From Avena insularis (Eukaryota; Streptophyta; Magnoliopsida; Poales; Poaceae), in contig CM042692.1 in assembly GCA_023614405.1 (NCBI GenBank), positions 118,041,503 through 118,105,502 on the forward strand: 64,000 nucleotides of DNA, written 5' to 3'. The position numbers were made by a program, and so were the translations under genes. The notes beneath the pieces were generated by a model. It was not told the origin of the DNA, did not search any database, and worked only from the letters and a program-made list of their open reading frames with translations. Shown in pieces: positions 1 through 14,375 of the stretch (the first letter of the stretch is position 1; each line of letters opens with the position of its first letter).

Positions 1-596
1 TGGCGTCATACATCGTCTTGTTGGCCTAACACATCATACGCGCATGAGTAAACGGAGTAGATCTGGCTCAAAAAATAGATAACTGGCCACAGATGATAGA
101 GATAGAGATGAGACGACTCACATCAAAATCACTGTCCCTGTCGTCACGACGCGTTTCCTCGTCGTCTCCCCTTGAACCCATGGAGAGAGGGGAGGGGGTG
201 GCTGTCGGAGAGGGGATTGGGAAGGCAGCGCCGTCGGCTTGCGGCTACGGTAGGATGGGAGTGAAGTGGGGAATGTGGCTTCGAGGGGAAGGAAGAGAAG
301 TACGGGGAGGAAGAGAAGTAATGGGGACGTGACACTGGGATATGGCCCGCTCAACTCGTGAGTCGTGACACTCGCAACAGGGGAGCCCCCGGTGTTGCCA
401 GTTTGTCCATAGCAAGCGTGGCCAATCATGCCGCAGAACAGACTACTCGCGGATCGATCTCACGAAAACCATCCCAATCGTCCAAGTGCCCTGATCGGAC
501 GGTATGTAACAATCGACAAGCAGAACAACTGTGTTAGGGCGTGCCTTCTAGAAGACTCGGTCTAACGCTAAGGTTAGGGCTCTCCTAAGGTTAATT
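1..596. other. Unique left flank of the satellite
   Basis: This stretch has none of the satellite core and reads as ordinary low-copy DNA. It holds one possible coding exon on the minus strand (122-181) with a C/T-rich leader upstream of it. From about 340 to 596 I see no gene, RNA or repeat. The first recognisable satellite-like sequence, a degenerate monomer, starts at about 597. Confidence 0.7.
122..181 (-). CDS. Possible first coding exon of an unknown gene
   Basis: On the minus strand an ATG at 181 opens 20 codons reading MGSRGDDEETRRDDRDSDFD, a strongly charged, acidic peptide. It is followed directly by GTGAGT (121-116), a perfect plant 5' splice donor. The sequence upstream of the ATG is a C/T-rich tract like a cereal 5' leader. 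Without splicing the frame continues to a TGA about 17 codons further on. The rest of the gene would lie left of the window. I do not recognise the family. The call rests on leader, start and donor only; chance occurrence is possible. Confidence 0.3.
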
Positions 597-2825
597 AGTA
601 TCCATATGCCGTTTATGAAAAGAACATGCATCCAATGACACGGGTGGATCTAGCTGTGGTTAATGAGAAGAGCAGACATGCAATGACACCGGTGATATGT
701 GGTTTGTGGGAAGAACACACATGCAATGACTCTGGTGATATGTGGTTTGCGGGAAGAACAGACATGCAATGACTCTAGATGTGGTTAATGAGAAGAGCAC
801 ACATGCAATAACACTTCTGGATCCATGTGTGGTTAACGAGAAGAACACACATGCAATGACTCTGGCTGTGGTAAATGATATAGTTTGTAAGAAGAACACA
901 CATGCCATGACTCTAGGTGTGGTTCATGAAAAGAGCAGACATGCGATGACTCTAACTATGGTTCATGAAAAGAGCAGACATGCGATGCCACCGGTGGATC
1001 CTTGTGTGGTCTATGAGAGGAACACACATGCAATTACACCGGTGGATCCTTACGTGGTTTGTGAGAATAACAGACATGCAATGACACCGGTGGATCCATG
1101 TGTGGTTCATGGGAAGAACACACATGTAATGACACTGGTGGATATGTGGTTTGTGAGAAGAACACACATGCAATGACTCTAGTTGTGGTTCGTGAAAAGA
1201 ACAGACATGGATGACACTGGGTGTGGTTCATGATATGGTTTGTGAGAAGAACACGCATGCAATGACTCTAGCTGTGGTTCATGGGAAGAACACACATGCA
1301 ATGACACTGGGTGGATCCATGTGTGGTCTGTGGGAAGAACACACATTCAATGACACTGGTGGATCCATGTGTGGTCTGTGGGAAGAACACACATGCAATG
1401 ACACAGGTGATATGTGGTTTGTGAGAACAAAACACATGCAATGACACTGGTGGATCCATGTGTGGTCTGTGGGAAGAACACACATGCAATGACACAGGTG
1501 ATATGTGGTCTGTGAGAAGAACACACATGCAATGACTATAGCTGTGGTTCATGAGAAGAACACACATGCAATGACACTGGGTGTGGTTCCTGATATGGTT
1601 TGTAAGAAGAACACACATGCAATGACTAGCTGTGGTTCATGAAAAGAGCACGCATGCGATGACTCTAGCTGTGGTTCATGGGAAGAGTAGACATGCAATG
1701 ACACTGGTGGATCCATGTGTAGTTCATGGGAAGAACACACATGCAATGACACTGGTGGATCCATGCGTGGTCTGTGGGAAGAACACACATGCAATGACAC
1801 TGGTGGATCCATGTGTGGTTCATGGGAAGAACACATATGCAATGACACCAGTGCTATGTGGTTTGTGAGAAGAACACACATGCAATGACTCTAGCTGTGG
1901 TTCATGAAAAGAGCAGACATGCAATGACACCGGTGGATCCATGTGGGGTTAATGAGAAGAACACACATGTAATGACACTGGGTGTGGTTCATGATATGGT
2001 TTGTGAGAAGAACACACATGCAATGACACTGGTGGATCCATGTGTGGTCTGTGAGAAGAACACACATGCAATGACACTGGGTGTGGTTCATGATATAGTT
2101 TGTGAGAAGAACACACATGCAATGACACTAGTGGATCCATGTGTGGTGTTTGGGAAGAACACATATGCAATGACACTGGTGATATGTGGTCTGTGAGAAG
2201 AACACACATCCAATGACTCTAGTTGTGGTTCATGAAAAGAGCAGACATGCGATGACACTGGTGGATCCGTGTGTGGTTCATGGGAAGAACACACATGCAA
2301 TGACACTAGGTGGATCCATGTGTGGTTTGTGAGAACACACATGCAATGACACTGGTGGATCCATGTGAGATTCATGGGAAGAACGCACATGCAATGAATC
2401 TGGTGATATGTGGTCTGTGAAAAGAACAGACATGCAATGACTCTAGCCGTGGTTCATGAGAAGAGCAGACATGCGATGGCACTGGTGGATCCATGTGTGG
2501 TTTGTGAGAAGAACACACATGCAATGACACCAGTGGATCCATGTGTGGTCTGTGGGAAGAACACACATGCAATGACACTGGTGATATGTGGTTTGTGAGA
2601 AGAACACACATGCAATGACACTGGGTGTGGTTCATGATATGGTTTGTGAGAAGAACACACATGCAATGACACTGGTGGATCCTTACGTGGTCTGTGAGAA
2701 TAACACACATGCAATGACACTAGTGGATCAATGTGTGGTTCATGGGAAGAACACACATGCAATGACACTGGTGGATCCATGTGTGGTCTTTGGGAAGAAC
2801 AGACATGCAATGACACTGGTAATAT

Positions 2826-5269
2826 GTGGTCTGTGAGAAGAACACACATCCAATGACTCTAGCTGTGGTTCATGAAAAGAGCAGACATGCAATGACACTG
2901 GTGGATCCATGTGTGGTTCATGGGAAGAACACACATGCAATGACACAAGGTGGATCCATGTGTGGTCTTTGGAAAGAACACACATGCAATAACACTGGTG
3001 GATCCATGTGTGGTCTGTGGGAAGAACACAAATGCAATGACACGGGTGATATGTGGTATGTGAGAAGAACACACATGTAATGACTCTAGCCGTGGTTCAT
3101 GAAAAGAGCAGACATGCGATGGCACTGTTGGATCCATGTGTGGTTTGTGAGAAGAACACACATGCAATGACACCGATTGATCCATGTGTGGTCTGTGGGA
3201 AGAACACACATGCAATGACACTGGTGATATGTGGTTTGTGAGAAGAACACACATCCAATGACAATGGGTGTGGTTCATGATATGGTTTGTGAGAAGAGCA
3301 GACATGCGATGACACTGGTGGATCCTTACGTGGTCTGTGAGAATAAAACACATGCAATGACACTCGTGGATCCATGTGTGGGTCATGGGAAGAACACACA
3401 TGCAATGACACTGTTGGATCCATGTGTGGTTCATGGGAAGAACACACATGCAATGACACTGGTGATATGTGGTTTGTGAGAAGAACACACATGCAATGAC
3501 ACTGGGTGGATCCATGTGTGGTCTCTGGGAAGAACACACATGCAATGACACTGGTGGATCCATGTGTGGTCTGTGGGAACAACACACATGCAATGACACA
3601 GGTGATATGTGGTCTGTGAGAAGAACACACATGCAATGACTCTAGCTGTGGTTCATGAAAAGAGCAGACATGCGATGGAACTGGTGGATCCATGTGTGGT
3701 CTGTGAGAAGAACACACATGCAATGACTCTAGCTGTGGTTCATGAAAAGAGCAGACTTGCGATGGCACTGGTGAATCCATGTGTGGTCTATGGGAAGAAC
3801 ATACATGCAATGACTCTGGTGATATGTGGTTTGTGAGAAGAACAAACATGCAATGACTCTAGCAGTGGTTAATGAGAAGAGCAGACATGCAATGACACCG
3901 GTGGATCCATGTGGGGTTAATGAGAAGAACACACATGCAATGACACTGTGTGTGGTTCATGATATGGTTTGTGAGAAGAACACGCATGCAATGACTGTAG
4001 GTGTGGTTCATGGGAAGAACACACCTGCAATGACACTGGGTGGATCCATGTGTGGTTTGTGAGAAGAACACACATGCAATGACACCGGTGGATCCTTATG
4101 TGGTTTGTGAGAATAACACACATGCAATGACACCGGTGGATCCATGTGTGGTTCATGGGAAGAACACACATGTAATGACACTTGTGGATATGTGGTTTGT
4201 GAGAATAACACACATGCAATGACTCTAGCTGTGGTTCGTGAAAAGAACAGACATGGATGACACTAGGTGTGGTTCATGATATGGTTTGTGAGAAGAACAC
4301 GCATGCAATGACTCTAGCTGTGGTTCATGGGAAGAACACACATGCAATGACACTGGGTGGATCCATGTGTGGTCTGTGGGAAGAACACACATGCAATGAC
4401 ACTGGTGGATCCATGTGTGGTCTGTGGGAAGAACACACATGCAATGACACAGGTGATATGTGGTCTGTGAGACGAACACACATGCAATGACACTGGTGGA
4501 TCCATGTGTGGTCAGTGGGAAGAACACACATGCAATGACATAGGTGATATGTGGTCTGTGAGAAGAACACACATGCAATGACTATAGCTGTGGTTCATGA
4601 GAAGAACACACATGCAATGACACTGGGTGTGGTTCCTGATATGGTTTGTAAGAAGAACACACATGCAATGACTCTAGCTGTGGTTCATGCAAAGAGCACG
4701 CATGCGATGACTCTAGCTGGGGTTCATGGGAAGAGTAGACATACAATGACACTGGTGGATCCATGTGTGGTTCATGGGAAGAACACACATGCAATGACTC
4801 TAGCTGTGGTTCCGGAAAAGAGCAGACATGCAATGACACCGGTGGATCCATGTGGGGTTAATAAGAAGAACACACATGCAATGACACTGGGTGTGGTTCA
4901 TTATATGGTTTGTGAGAAGAACACACATGCAATGACACTGGTGGATCCATGTGTGGTGTTTGGGAAGAACACACATGCAATGACACTGGTGATATGTGGT
5001 GTGTGAGAAGAACACACATCCAATGACTCTAGTTGTGGTTCATGAAAAGAGAAGACATGCAATGACACTGGTTGATCCATGTGTGGTTCATGGGAAGAAC
5101 ACACATGCAATGACACTAGGTGGATCCATGTGTGGTTTGTGAGAAGAACACACATGCAATGACACTGGTGGATCAATGTGTGGTTCATGGAAGAACACAC
5201 ATGCAATGACACTGGTGGATCCATGTGTGGTCTTTGGGAAGAACAGACATGCAATGACACTGGTAATAT
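2826..5269. repeat. Higher-order repeat copy H1 (2444 bp)
   Basis: The order of monomer variants from here is repeated downstream. The anchor is the 43 bp unit followed by the variant cacacatccaatgactctagctg, found at 2826, 5270, 7550, 10094 and 12631. Compared with H3, this copy lacks about 99 bp near 4900, equal to one 48 bp plus one 51 bp monomer. Confidence 0.85.
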
Positions 5270-7549
5270 GTGGTCTGTGAGAAGAACACACATCCAATGA
5301 CTCTAGCTGTGGTTCATGAAAATAGCAGACATGCAATGACACTGGTGGATCCATGTGTGGTTCATGGGAAGAACACACATGCAATGACACAAGGTGGATC
5401 CATGTGTGGTCTTTGGGAAGAACACACATGCAATAACACTGGTGGATCCATGTGTGGTCTGTGGGAAGAACACAAATGCAATGACACGGGTGATATGTGG
5501 TATGTGAGAAGAACACACATGTAATGACTCTAGCCGTGGTTCATGAAAAGAGCAGACATGCGATGGCACTGTTGGATCCATGTGTGGTTTGTGAGAAGAA
5601 CACACATGCAATGACACCGATTGATCCATGTGTGGTCTGTGGGAAGAACACACGTGCAATGACACTGGTGATATGTGGTTTGTGAGAATAACACACATCC
5701 AATGACAATGGGTGTGGTTCATGATATGGTTTGTGAGAAGAGCAGACATGCGATGACACTGGTGGATCCTTACGTGGTCTGTGAGAATAAAACACATGCA
5801 ATGACACTCGTGGATCCATGTGTGGGTCATGGGAAGAACACACATGCAATGACACTGTTGGATCCATGTGTGGTTCATGGGAAGAACACACATGCAATGA
5901 CACTGGTGATATGTGGTTTGTGAGAAGAACACACATGCAATGACACTGGGTGGATCCATGTGTGGTCTCTGGGAAGAACACACATGCAATGACACTGGTG
6001 GATCCATGTGTGGTCTGTGGGAACAACACACATGCAATGACACAGGTGATATGTGGTCTGTGAGAAGAACACACATGCAATGACTCTAGCTGTGGTTCAT
6101 GAAAAGAGCAGACATGCGATGGAACTGGTGGATCCATGTGTGGTCTGTGAGAAGAACACACATGCAATGACTCTAGCTGTGGTTCATGAAAAGAGCAGAC
6201 ATGCGATGGCACTGGTGAATCCATGTGTGGTCTATGGGAAGAACATACATGCAATGACTCTGGTGATATGTGGTTTGTGAGAAGAACAAACATGCAATGA
6301 CTCTAGCAGTGGTTAATGAGAAGAGCAGACATGCAATGACACCGGTGGATCCATGTGGGGTTAATGAGAAGAACACACATGCAATGACACTGTGTGTGGT
6401 TCATGATATGGTTTGTGAGAAGAACACGCATGCAATGACTGTAGGTGTGGTTCATGGGAAGAACACACCTGCAATGACACTGGGTGGATCCATGTGTGGT
6501 TTGTGAGAAGAACACACATGCAATGACACCGGTGGATCCTTACGTGGTTTGTGAGAATAACACACATGCAATGACACCGGTGGATCCATGTGTGGTTCAT
6601 GGGAAGAACACACATGTAATGACACTGGTGGATCCATGTGTGGTTTGTGAGAAGAACACACATGCAATGACACTGGTGGATCCATGTGTGGTCAGTGGGA
6701 AGAACACACATTCAGTGACATAGGTGATATGTGGTCTGTGAGAAGAACACACATGCAATGACTATAGCTGTGGTTCATGAGAAGAACACACATGCAATGA
6801 CACTGGGTGTGGTTCCTGATATGGTTTGTAAGAAGAACACACATGCAATGACTCTAGCTGTGGTTCATGCAAAGAGCACGCATGCGATGACTCTAGCTGG
6901 GGTTCATGGGAAGAGTAGACATACAATGACACTGGTGGATCCATGTGTGGTTCATGGGAAGAACACACATGCAATGACTCTAGCTGTGGTTCCGGAAAAG
7001 AGCAGACATGCAATGACACCGGTGGATCCATGTGGGGTTAATAAGAAGAACACACATGCAATGACACTGGGTGTGGTTCATTATATGGTTTTTGAGAAGA
7101 ACACACATGCAATGACACTGGTGGATCCATGTGTGGTCTGTGAGAAGAACACACATGCAATGACACTGGGTGTGGTTCATGATATGGTTTGTGAGAAGAA
7201 CACACATGCAATGACACTGGTGGATCCATGTGTGGTGTTTGGGAAGAACACACATGCAATGACACTGGTGATATGTGGTGTGTGAGAAGAACACACATCC
7301 AATGACTCTAGATGTGGTTCATGAAAAGAGAAGACATGCAATGACACTGGTTGATCCATGTGTGGTTCATGGGAAGAACACACATGCAATGACACTAGGT
7401 GGATCCATGTGTGGTTTGTGAGAAGAACACACATGCAATGACACTGGTGGATCAATGTGTGGTTCATGGGAAGAACACACATGCAATGACACTGGTGGAT
7501 CCATGTGTGGTCTTTGGGAAGAACAGACATGCAATGACACTGGTAATAT
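5270..7549. repeat. Higher-order repeat copy H2 (2280 bp)
   Basis: Nearly identical to H3: the 774 bp block at 5303-6076 and its counterpart at 7583-8356 give the same minus-strand translation throughout. H2 is 264 bp shorter than H3 because several monomers are missing near 6620-6680, where a 48 bp unit directly joins sequence that lies further downstream in H1 and H3. Confidence 0.88.
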
Positions 7550-10093
7550 GTGGTCTGTGAGAAGAACACACATCCAATGACTCTAGCTGTGGTTCATGAA
7601 AATAGCAGACATGCAATGACACTGGTGGATCCATGTGTGGTTCATGGGAAGAACACACATGCAATGACACAAGGTGGATCCATGTGTGGTCTTTGGGAAG
7701 AACACACATGCAATAACACTGGTGGATCCATGTGTGGTCTGTGGGAAGAACACAAATGCAATGACACGGGTGATATGTGGTATGTGAGAAGAACACACAT
7801 GTAATGACTCTAGCCGTGGTTCATGAAAAGAGCAGACATGCGATGGCACTGTTGGATCCATGTGTGGTTTGTGAGAAGAACACACATGCAATGACACCGA
7901 TTGATCCATGTGTGGTCTGTGGGAAGAACACACGTGCAATGACACTGGTGATATGTGGTTTGTGAGAATAACACACATCCAATGACAATGGGTGTGGTTC
8001 ATGATATGGTTTGTGAGAAGAGCAGACATGCGATGACACTGGTGGATCCTTACGTGGTCTGTGAGAATAAAACACATGCAATGACACTCGTGGATCCATG
8101 TGTGGGTCATGGGAAGAACACACATGCAATGACACTGTTGGATCCATGTGTGGTTCATGGGAAGAACACACATGCAATGACACTGGTGATATGTGGTTTG
8201 TGAGAAGAACACACATGCAATGACACTGGGTGGATCCATGTGTGGTCTCTGGGAAGAACACACATGCAATGACACTGGTGGATCCATGTGTGGTCTGTGG
8301 GAACAACACACATGCAATGACACAGGTGATATGTGGTCTGTGAGAAGAACACACATGCAATGACTCTAGCTGTGGTTCATGAAAAGAGCAGACATGCGAT
8401 GGAACTGGTGGATCCATGTGTGGTCTGTGAGAAGAACACACATGCAATGACTCTAGCTGTGGTTCATGAAAAGAGCAGACATGCGATGGCACTGGTGAAT
8501 CCATCTGTGGTCTATGGGAAGAACATACATGCAATGACTCTGGTGATATGTGGTTTGTGAGAAGAACAAACATGCAATGACTCTAGTTGTGGTTAATGAG
8601 AAGAGCAGACATGCAATGACACCGGTGGATCCATGTGGGGTTAATGAGAAGAACACACATGCAATGACACTGTGTGTGGTTCATGATATGGTTTGTGAGA
8701 AGAACACGCATGCAATGACTCTAGGTGTGGTTCATGGGAAGAACACACCTGCAATGACACTGGGTGGATCCATGTGTGGTTTGTGAGAAGAACACACATG
8801 CAATGACACAGGTGGATCCTTACGTGGTTTGTGAGAATAACACACATGCAATGACACCGGTGGATCCATGTGTGGTTCATGGGAAGAACACACATGTAAT
8901 GACACTGGTGGATATGTGGTTTGTGAGAATAACACACATGCAATGACTCTAGCCGTGGTTCGTGAAAAGAACAGACATGGATGACACTAGGTGTGGTTCA
9001 TGATATGGTTTGTGAGAAGAACACGCATGCAATGACTCTAGATGTGGTTCATGGGAAGAACACACATGCAATGACACTGGGTGGATCCATGTGTGGTCTG
9101 TGGGAAGAACACACATGCAATGACACTGGTGGATCCATGTGTGGTTCATGGGAAGAACACACATGCAATGACACATGTGATATGTGGTCTGTGAGACGAA
9201 CACACATGCAATGACACTGGTGGATCCATGTGTGGTCAGTGGGAAGAACACACATTCAATGACATAGGTGATATGTGGTCTGTGAGAAGAACACACATGC
9301 AATGACTATAGTTGTGGTTCATGAGAAGAACACACATGCAATGACACTGGGTGTGGTTCCTGATATGGTTTGTATGAAGAACACACATGCAATGACTCTA
9401 GCTGTGGTTCATGCAAAGAGCACGCATGCGATGACTCTAGCTGGGGTTCATGGGAAGAGTAGACATACAATGACACTGGTGGATCCATGTGTGGTTCATG
9501 GGAAGAACACACATGCAATGACTCTAGCTGTGGTTCCGGAAAAGAGCAGACATGCAATGACACCGGTGGATCCATGTGGGGTTAATAAGAAGAACACACA
9601 TGCAATGACACTGGGTGTGGTTCATTATATGGTTTGTGAGAAGAACACACATGCAATGACACTGGTGGATCCATGTGTGGTCTGTGAGAAGAACACACAT
9701 GCAATGACACTGGGTGTGGTTCATGATATGGTTTGTGAGAAGAACACACATGCAATGACACTGGTGGATCCATGTGTGGTGTTTGGGAAGAACACACATG
9801 CAATGACACTGGTGATATGTGGTGTGTGAGAAGAACACACATCCAATGACTCTAGTTGTGGTTCATGAAAAGAGAAGACATGCAATGACACTGGTTGATC
9901 CATGTGTGGTTCATGGGAAGAACACACATGCAATGACACTAGGTGGATCCATGTGTGGTTTGTGAGAAGAACACACATGCAATGACACTGGTGGATCAAT
10001 GTGTGGTTCATGGGAAGAACACACATGCAATGACACTGGTGGATCCATGTGTGGTCTTTGGGAAGAACAGACATGCAATGACACTGGTAATAT
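7550..10093. repeat. Higher-order repeat copy H3 (2544 bp)
   Basis: The fullest version of the higher-order unit. It is almost identical to H2 over the shared part, which points to very recent amplification. It is used here as the reference for the indels in H1 and H2. Confidence 0.88.
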
Positions 10094-12630
10094 GTGGTCT
10101 GTGAGAAGAACACACATCCAATGACTCTAGCTGTGGTTCATGAAAATAGCAGACATGCAATGACACTGTTGGATCCATGTGTGGTTCATGTGATGAACAC
10201 ACATGCAATGACACAAGGTGGATCCATGTGTGGTTTTTGGGAAGAACACACATGCAATAACACTGGTGGATCCATGTGTGGTCTGTGGGAAGAACACAAA
10301 TGCAATGACACGGGTGATATGTGCTATGTGAGAAGAACACACATGTAATGACTCTAGCCGTGGTTCATGAAAAGAGCAGACATGCGATGGCACTGTTGGA
10401 TCCATGTGTGGTTTGTGAGAAGAACACACATGCAATGACACCGCTTGATCCATGTGTGAGTGCATGGGAAGAACACACGTGCAATGACAGTGATATGTGG
10501 TTTGTGAGAATAACACACATCCAATGACAATGGGTGTGGTTCATGATATGGTTTGTGAGAAGAAGCGGACATGCGATGACAGTGGATCCTACGTGGTTTG
10601 TGAGAATAAAACACATGCAATGACACTCGTGGATCCATGTGTGGGTCATGGGAAGAACACACATGCAATGACCTTTATTGGATCCATGTGTGGTTCATGG
10701 GAAGAACACACATGCAATGACCTTTGGTGATATGTGGTTTGTGAGAAGAACACACATGCAATGACCTTTGGGTGGATCCATGTGTGGTCTCTGGGAAGAA
10801 CACACATGCAATGACACTGGTGGATCCATGTGTAGTGCATGGGAACAACACACATGCAATGACACAGGTGATATGTGGTCTGTGAGAAGAACACACATGC
10901 AATGACTCTAGCTGGGGTTCATGAAAAGAGCAGACATGCGATGGAACTGGTGGATCCATGTGTGGTCTGTGAGAAGAACACACATGCAATGACTCTAGCT
11001 GTGGTTCATGAAAAGAGCAGACATGCGATGGCACTGGTGAATCCATCTGTGGTCTATGGGAAGAACATACATGCAATGACTCTGGTGATATGTGTTTTGT
11101 GAGAAGAACAAACATGCAATGACTCTAGCTGTGGTTAATGAGAACAGCAGACATGCAATGACACCGGTGGATCCATGTGGGGTTAATGAGAAGAACACAC
11201 ATGCAATGACACTGTGTGTGGTTCATGATATGGTTTGTGAGAAGAACACGCATGCAATGACTCTAGGTGTGGTTCATGGGAAGAACACACCTGCAATGAC
11301 ACTGGGTGGATCCATGTGTGGTTTGTGAGAAGAACACACATGCAATGACACCGGTGGATCCTTACGTGGTTTGTGAGAATAACACACATGCAATGACACC
11401 GGTGGATCCATGTGTGGTTCATGGGAAGAACACACATGTAATGACACTGGTGGATATGTGGTTTGTGAGAATAACACACATGCAATGACTCTAGCTGTGG
11501 TTCGTGAAAAGAACAGACATGGATGACACTAGGTGTGGTTCATGATATGGTTTGTGAGAAGAACACGCATGCAATGACTCTAGCTGTGGTTCATGGGAAG
11601 AACACACATGCAATGACACTGGGTGGATCCATGTGTGGTCTGTGGGAAGAACACACATGCAATGACACTGGTGGATCCATGTGTGGTCTGTGGGAAGAAC
11701 ACACATGCAATGACACATGTGATATGTGGTCTGTGAGACGAACACACATGCAATGACACTGGTGGATCCATGTGTGGTTAGCGGGAAGAACACACATTCA
11801 ATGACATAGGTGATATGTGGTCTGTGAGAAGAACACACATGCAATGACTATAGTTGTGGTTCATGAGAAGAACACACATGCAATGACACTGGGTGTGGTT
11901 CCTGATATGGTTTGTAAGAAGAACACACATGCAATGACTCTAGCTGTGGTTCATGCAAGAAACACATGCGATGACTCTAGCTGGGGTTCATGGGAAGAGT
12001 AGACATACAATGACACTGGTGGATCCATGTGTGGTTCATGGGAAGAACACACATGCAATGACTCTAGCTGTGGTTCCGGAAAAGAGCAGACATGCAATGA
12101 CACCGGTGGATCCATGTGGGGTTAATAAGAAGAACACACATGCAATGACACTGGGTGTGGTTCATTATATGGTTTGTGAGAAGAACACACATGCAATGAC
12201 ACAGGTGGATCCATGTGTGGTCTGTGAGAAGAACACACATGCAATGACACTGGGTGTGGTTCATGATATGGTTTGTGATAAGAACACACATGCAATGACA
12301 CTGGTGGATCCATGTGTGGTGTTTGGGAAGAACACACATGCAATGACACTGGTGATATGTGGTGTGTGAGAAGAACACACATCCAATGACTCTAGTTGTG
12401 GTTCATGAAAAGAGAAGACATGCAATGACACTGGTTGATCCATGTGTGGTTCATGGGAAGAACACACATGCAATCACACTAGGTGGATCCATGTGTGGTT
12501 TGTGAGAACACACATGCAATGACACTGGTGGATCAATGTGTGGTTCATGGGAAGAACACACATGCAATGACACTGGTGGATCCATGTGAGGTCTTTGGGA
12601 AGAACAGACATGCAATGACACTGGTAATAT
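10094..12630. repeat. Higher-order repeat copy H4 (2537 bp)
   Basis: Same monomer order as H3 and close to it over most of its length. From 10440 to 10870 it carries a dense cluster of unusual changes not seen in H1-H3 (annotated separately). Confidence 0.85.
10440..10870. other. Patch of aberrant satellite sequence, CTG/CAG-centred
   Basis: Compared with the same positions in H3 (about 7900-8340), ggtctgtgg has become agtgcatgg, gacactgg has become gacctttgg (three times), gacactggtgat has become gacagtgat, and gagcagac has become gaagcggac. Almost every change sits on a CTG or CAG. Sequence on either side is normal. This pattern is more like consensus error than natural divergence. Confidence 0.7.
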
Positions 12631-13104
12631 GTGGTCTGTGAGAAGAACACACATCCAATGACTCTAGCTGTGGTTCATGAAAATAGCAGACATGCAATGA
12701 CACTGGTGGATCCATGTGTGGTTCATGGGAAGAACACACATGCAATGACACAAGGTGGATCCATGTGTGGTCTTTGGGAAGAACACACATGCAATAACAC
12801 TGGTGGATCCATGTGTGGTCTATGGGAAGAACACAAATGCAATGACACGGGTGATATGTGGTATGTGAGAAGAACACACATGTAATGACTCTAGCCGTGG
12901 TTCATGAAAAGAGCAGACATGCGATGGCACTGTTGGATCCATGTGTGGTTTGTGAGAAGAACACACATGCAATGACACCGATTGATCCATGTGTGGTCTG
13001 TGGGAAGAACACACGTGCAATGACACTGGTGATATGTGGTTTGTGAGAATAACACACATCCAATGACAATGGGTGTGGTTCATGATATGGTTTGTGAGAA
13101 GAAG

Positions 13105-13435
13105 CGGACATGCGATGACCTGAGTGGATCACGTTAGTGCATGAGAATAAAACACATGCAATGACACTCGTGGATCCATGTGTGGGTCATGGGAAGAACA
13201 CACATGCAATGACACTGTTGGATCCATGTGTGGTTCATGGGAAGAACACACATGCAATGACACTGGTGATATGTGGTTTGTGAGAAGAACACACATGCAA
13301 TGACACTGGGTGGATCCATGTGTGGTCTCTGGGAAGAACACACATGCAATGACACTGGTGGATCCATGTGTGGTCTGTGGGAACAACACACATGCGATCA
13401 CAGGGGTGATATGGGGTCTGTGAGACGATGACACA
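13105..13435. other. Second patch of aberrant satellite sequence
   Basis: Near 13105-13142 and 13392-13435 the satellite departs from the H3 pattern in the same way as the patch in H4: gagcagac reads gaagcggac, ggtctgtg reads agtgcatg, and acactgg reads acctgag. Between these two spots the sequence is normal. Confidence 0.65.
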
Positions 13436-14254
13436 TGCAATGACTCTAGCTGTGGTTCATGAAAAGAGCAGACATGCGATGGAACTGGTGGATCCATGTG
13501 TGGTCTGTGAGAAGAACACACATGCAATGACTCTAGCTGTGGTTTATGAAAAGAGCAGACATGCGATGGAACTGGTGGATCCATGTGTGGTCTGTGAGAA
13601 GAACACAAATGCAATGACTCTAGCTGTGGTTCATGAAAAGAGCAGACATGCGATGTCACTGGTGAATCCATCTGTGGTCTATGGGAAGAACATACATGCA
13701 ATGACTCTGGTGATATGTGGTTTGTGAGAAGAACAAACATGCAATGACTCTAGCTGTGGTTAATGAGAAGAGCAGACATGCAATGACACCGGTGGATCCA
13801 TGTGGGGTTAATGAGAAGAACACACATGCAATGACACTGTGTGTGGTTCATGATATGGTTTGTGAGAAGAACACGCATGCAATGACTCTAGGTGTGGTTC
13901 ATGGGAAGAACACACCTGCAATGACACTGGGTGGATCCATGTGTGGTTTGTGAGAAGAACACACATGCAATGACACCGGTGGATCCTTACGTGGTTTGTG
14001 AGAATAACACACATGCAATGACACCGGTGGATCCATGTGTGGTTCATGGGAAGAACACACATGTAATGACACTGGTGGATATGTGGTTTGTGAGAATAAC
14101 ACACATGCAATGACTCTAGCCGTGGTTCGTGAAAAGAACAGACATGGATGACACTAGGTGTGGTTCATGATATGGTTTGTGAGAAGAACACGCATGCAAT
14201 GACTCTAGCTGTGGTTCATGGGAAGAACACACATGCAATGACACTGGGTGGATC

Positions 14255-14375
14255 CATGTGTAGTGCTGGGAAGAACACACATGCGATGACACTGGTGGAT
14301 CCAGGTGTGTTACGTGGGAAGAACACACATGCCATGACACTGGTGATATGTAGTGCAGGAGAACACACATGCAAT
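14255..14375. other. Third patch of aberrant satellite sequence
   Basis: Three successive monomers read tgtagtgctggg, tgtgttacgtggg and tgtagtgcaggag where sibling copies read tgtggtctgtggg. The flanking monomers are regular. Confidence 0.65.

Noticed and set aside
540..596. Telomere-like ttaggg within taaggttagggctctcctaagg
   Set aside because: It occurs only once, and the plant telomere repeat is TTTAGGG in tandem. Not telomeric.
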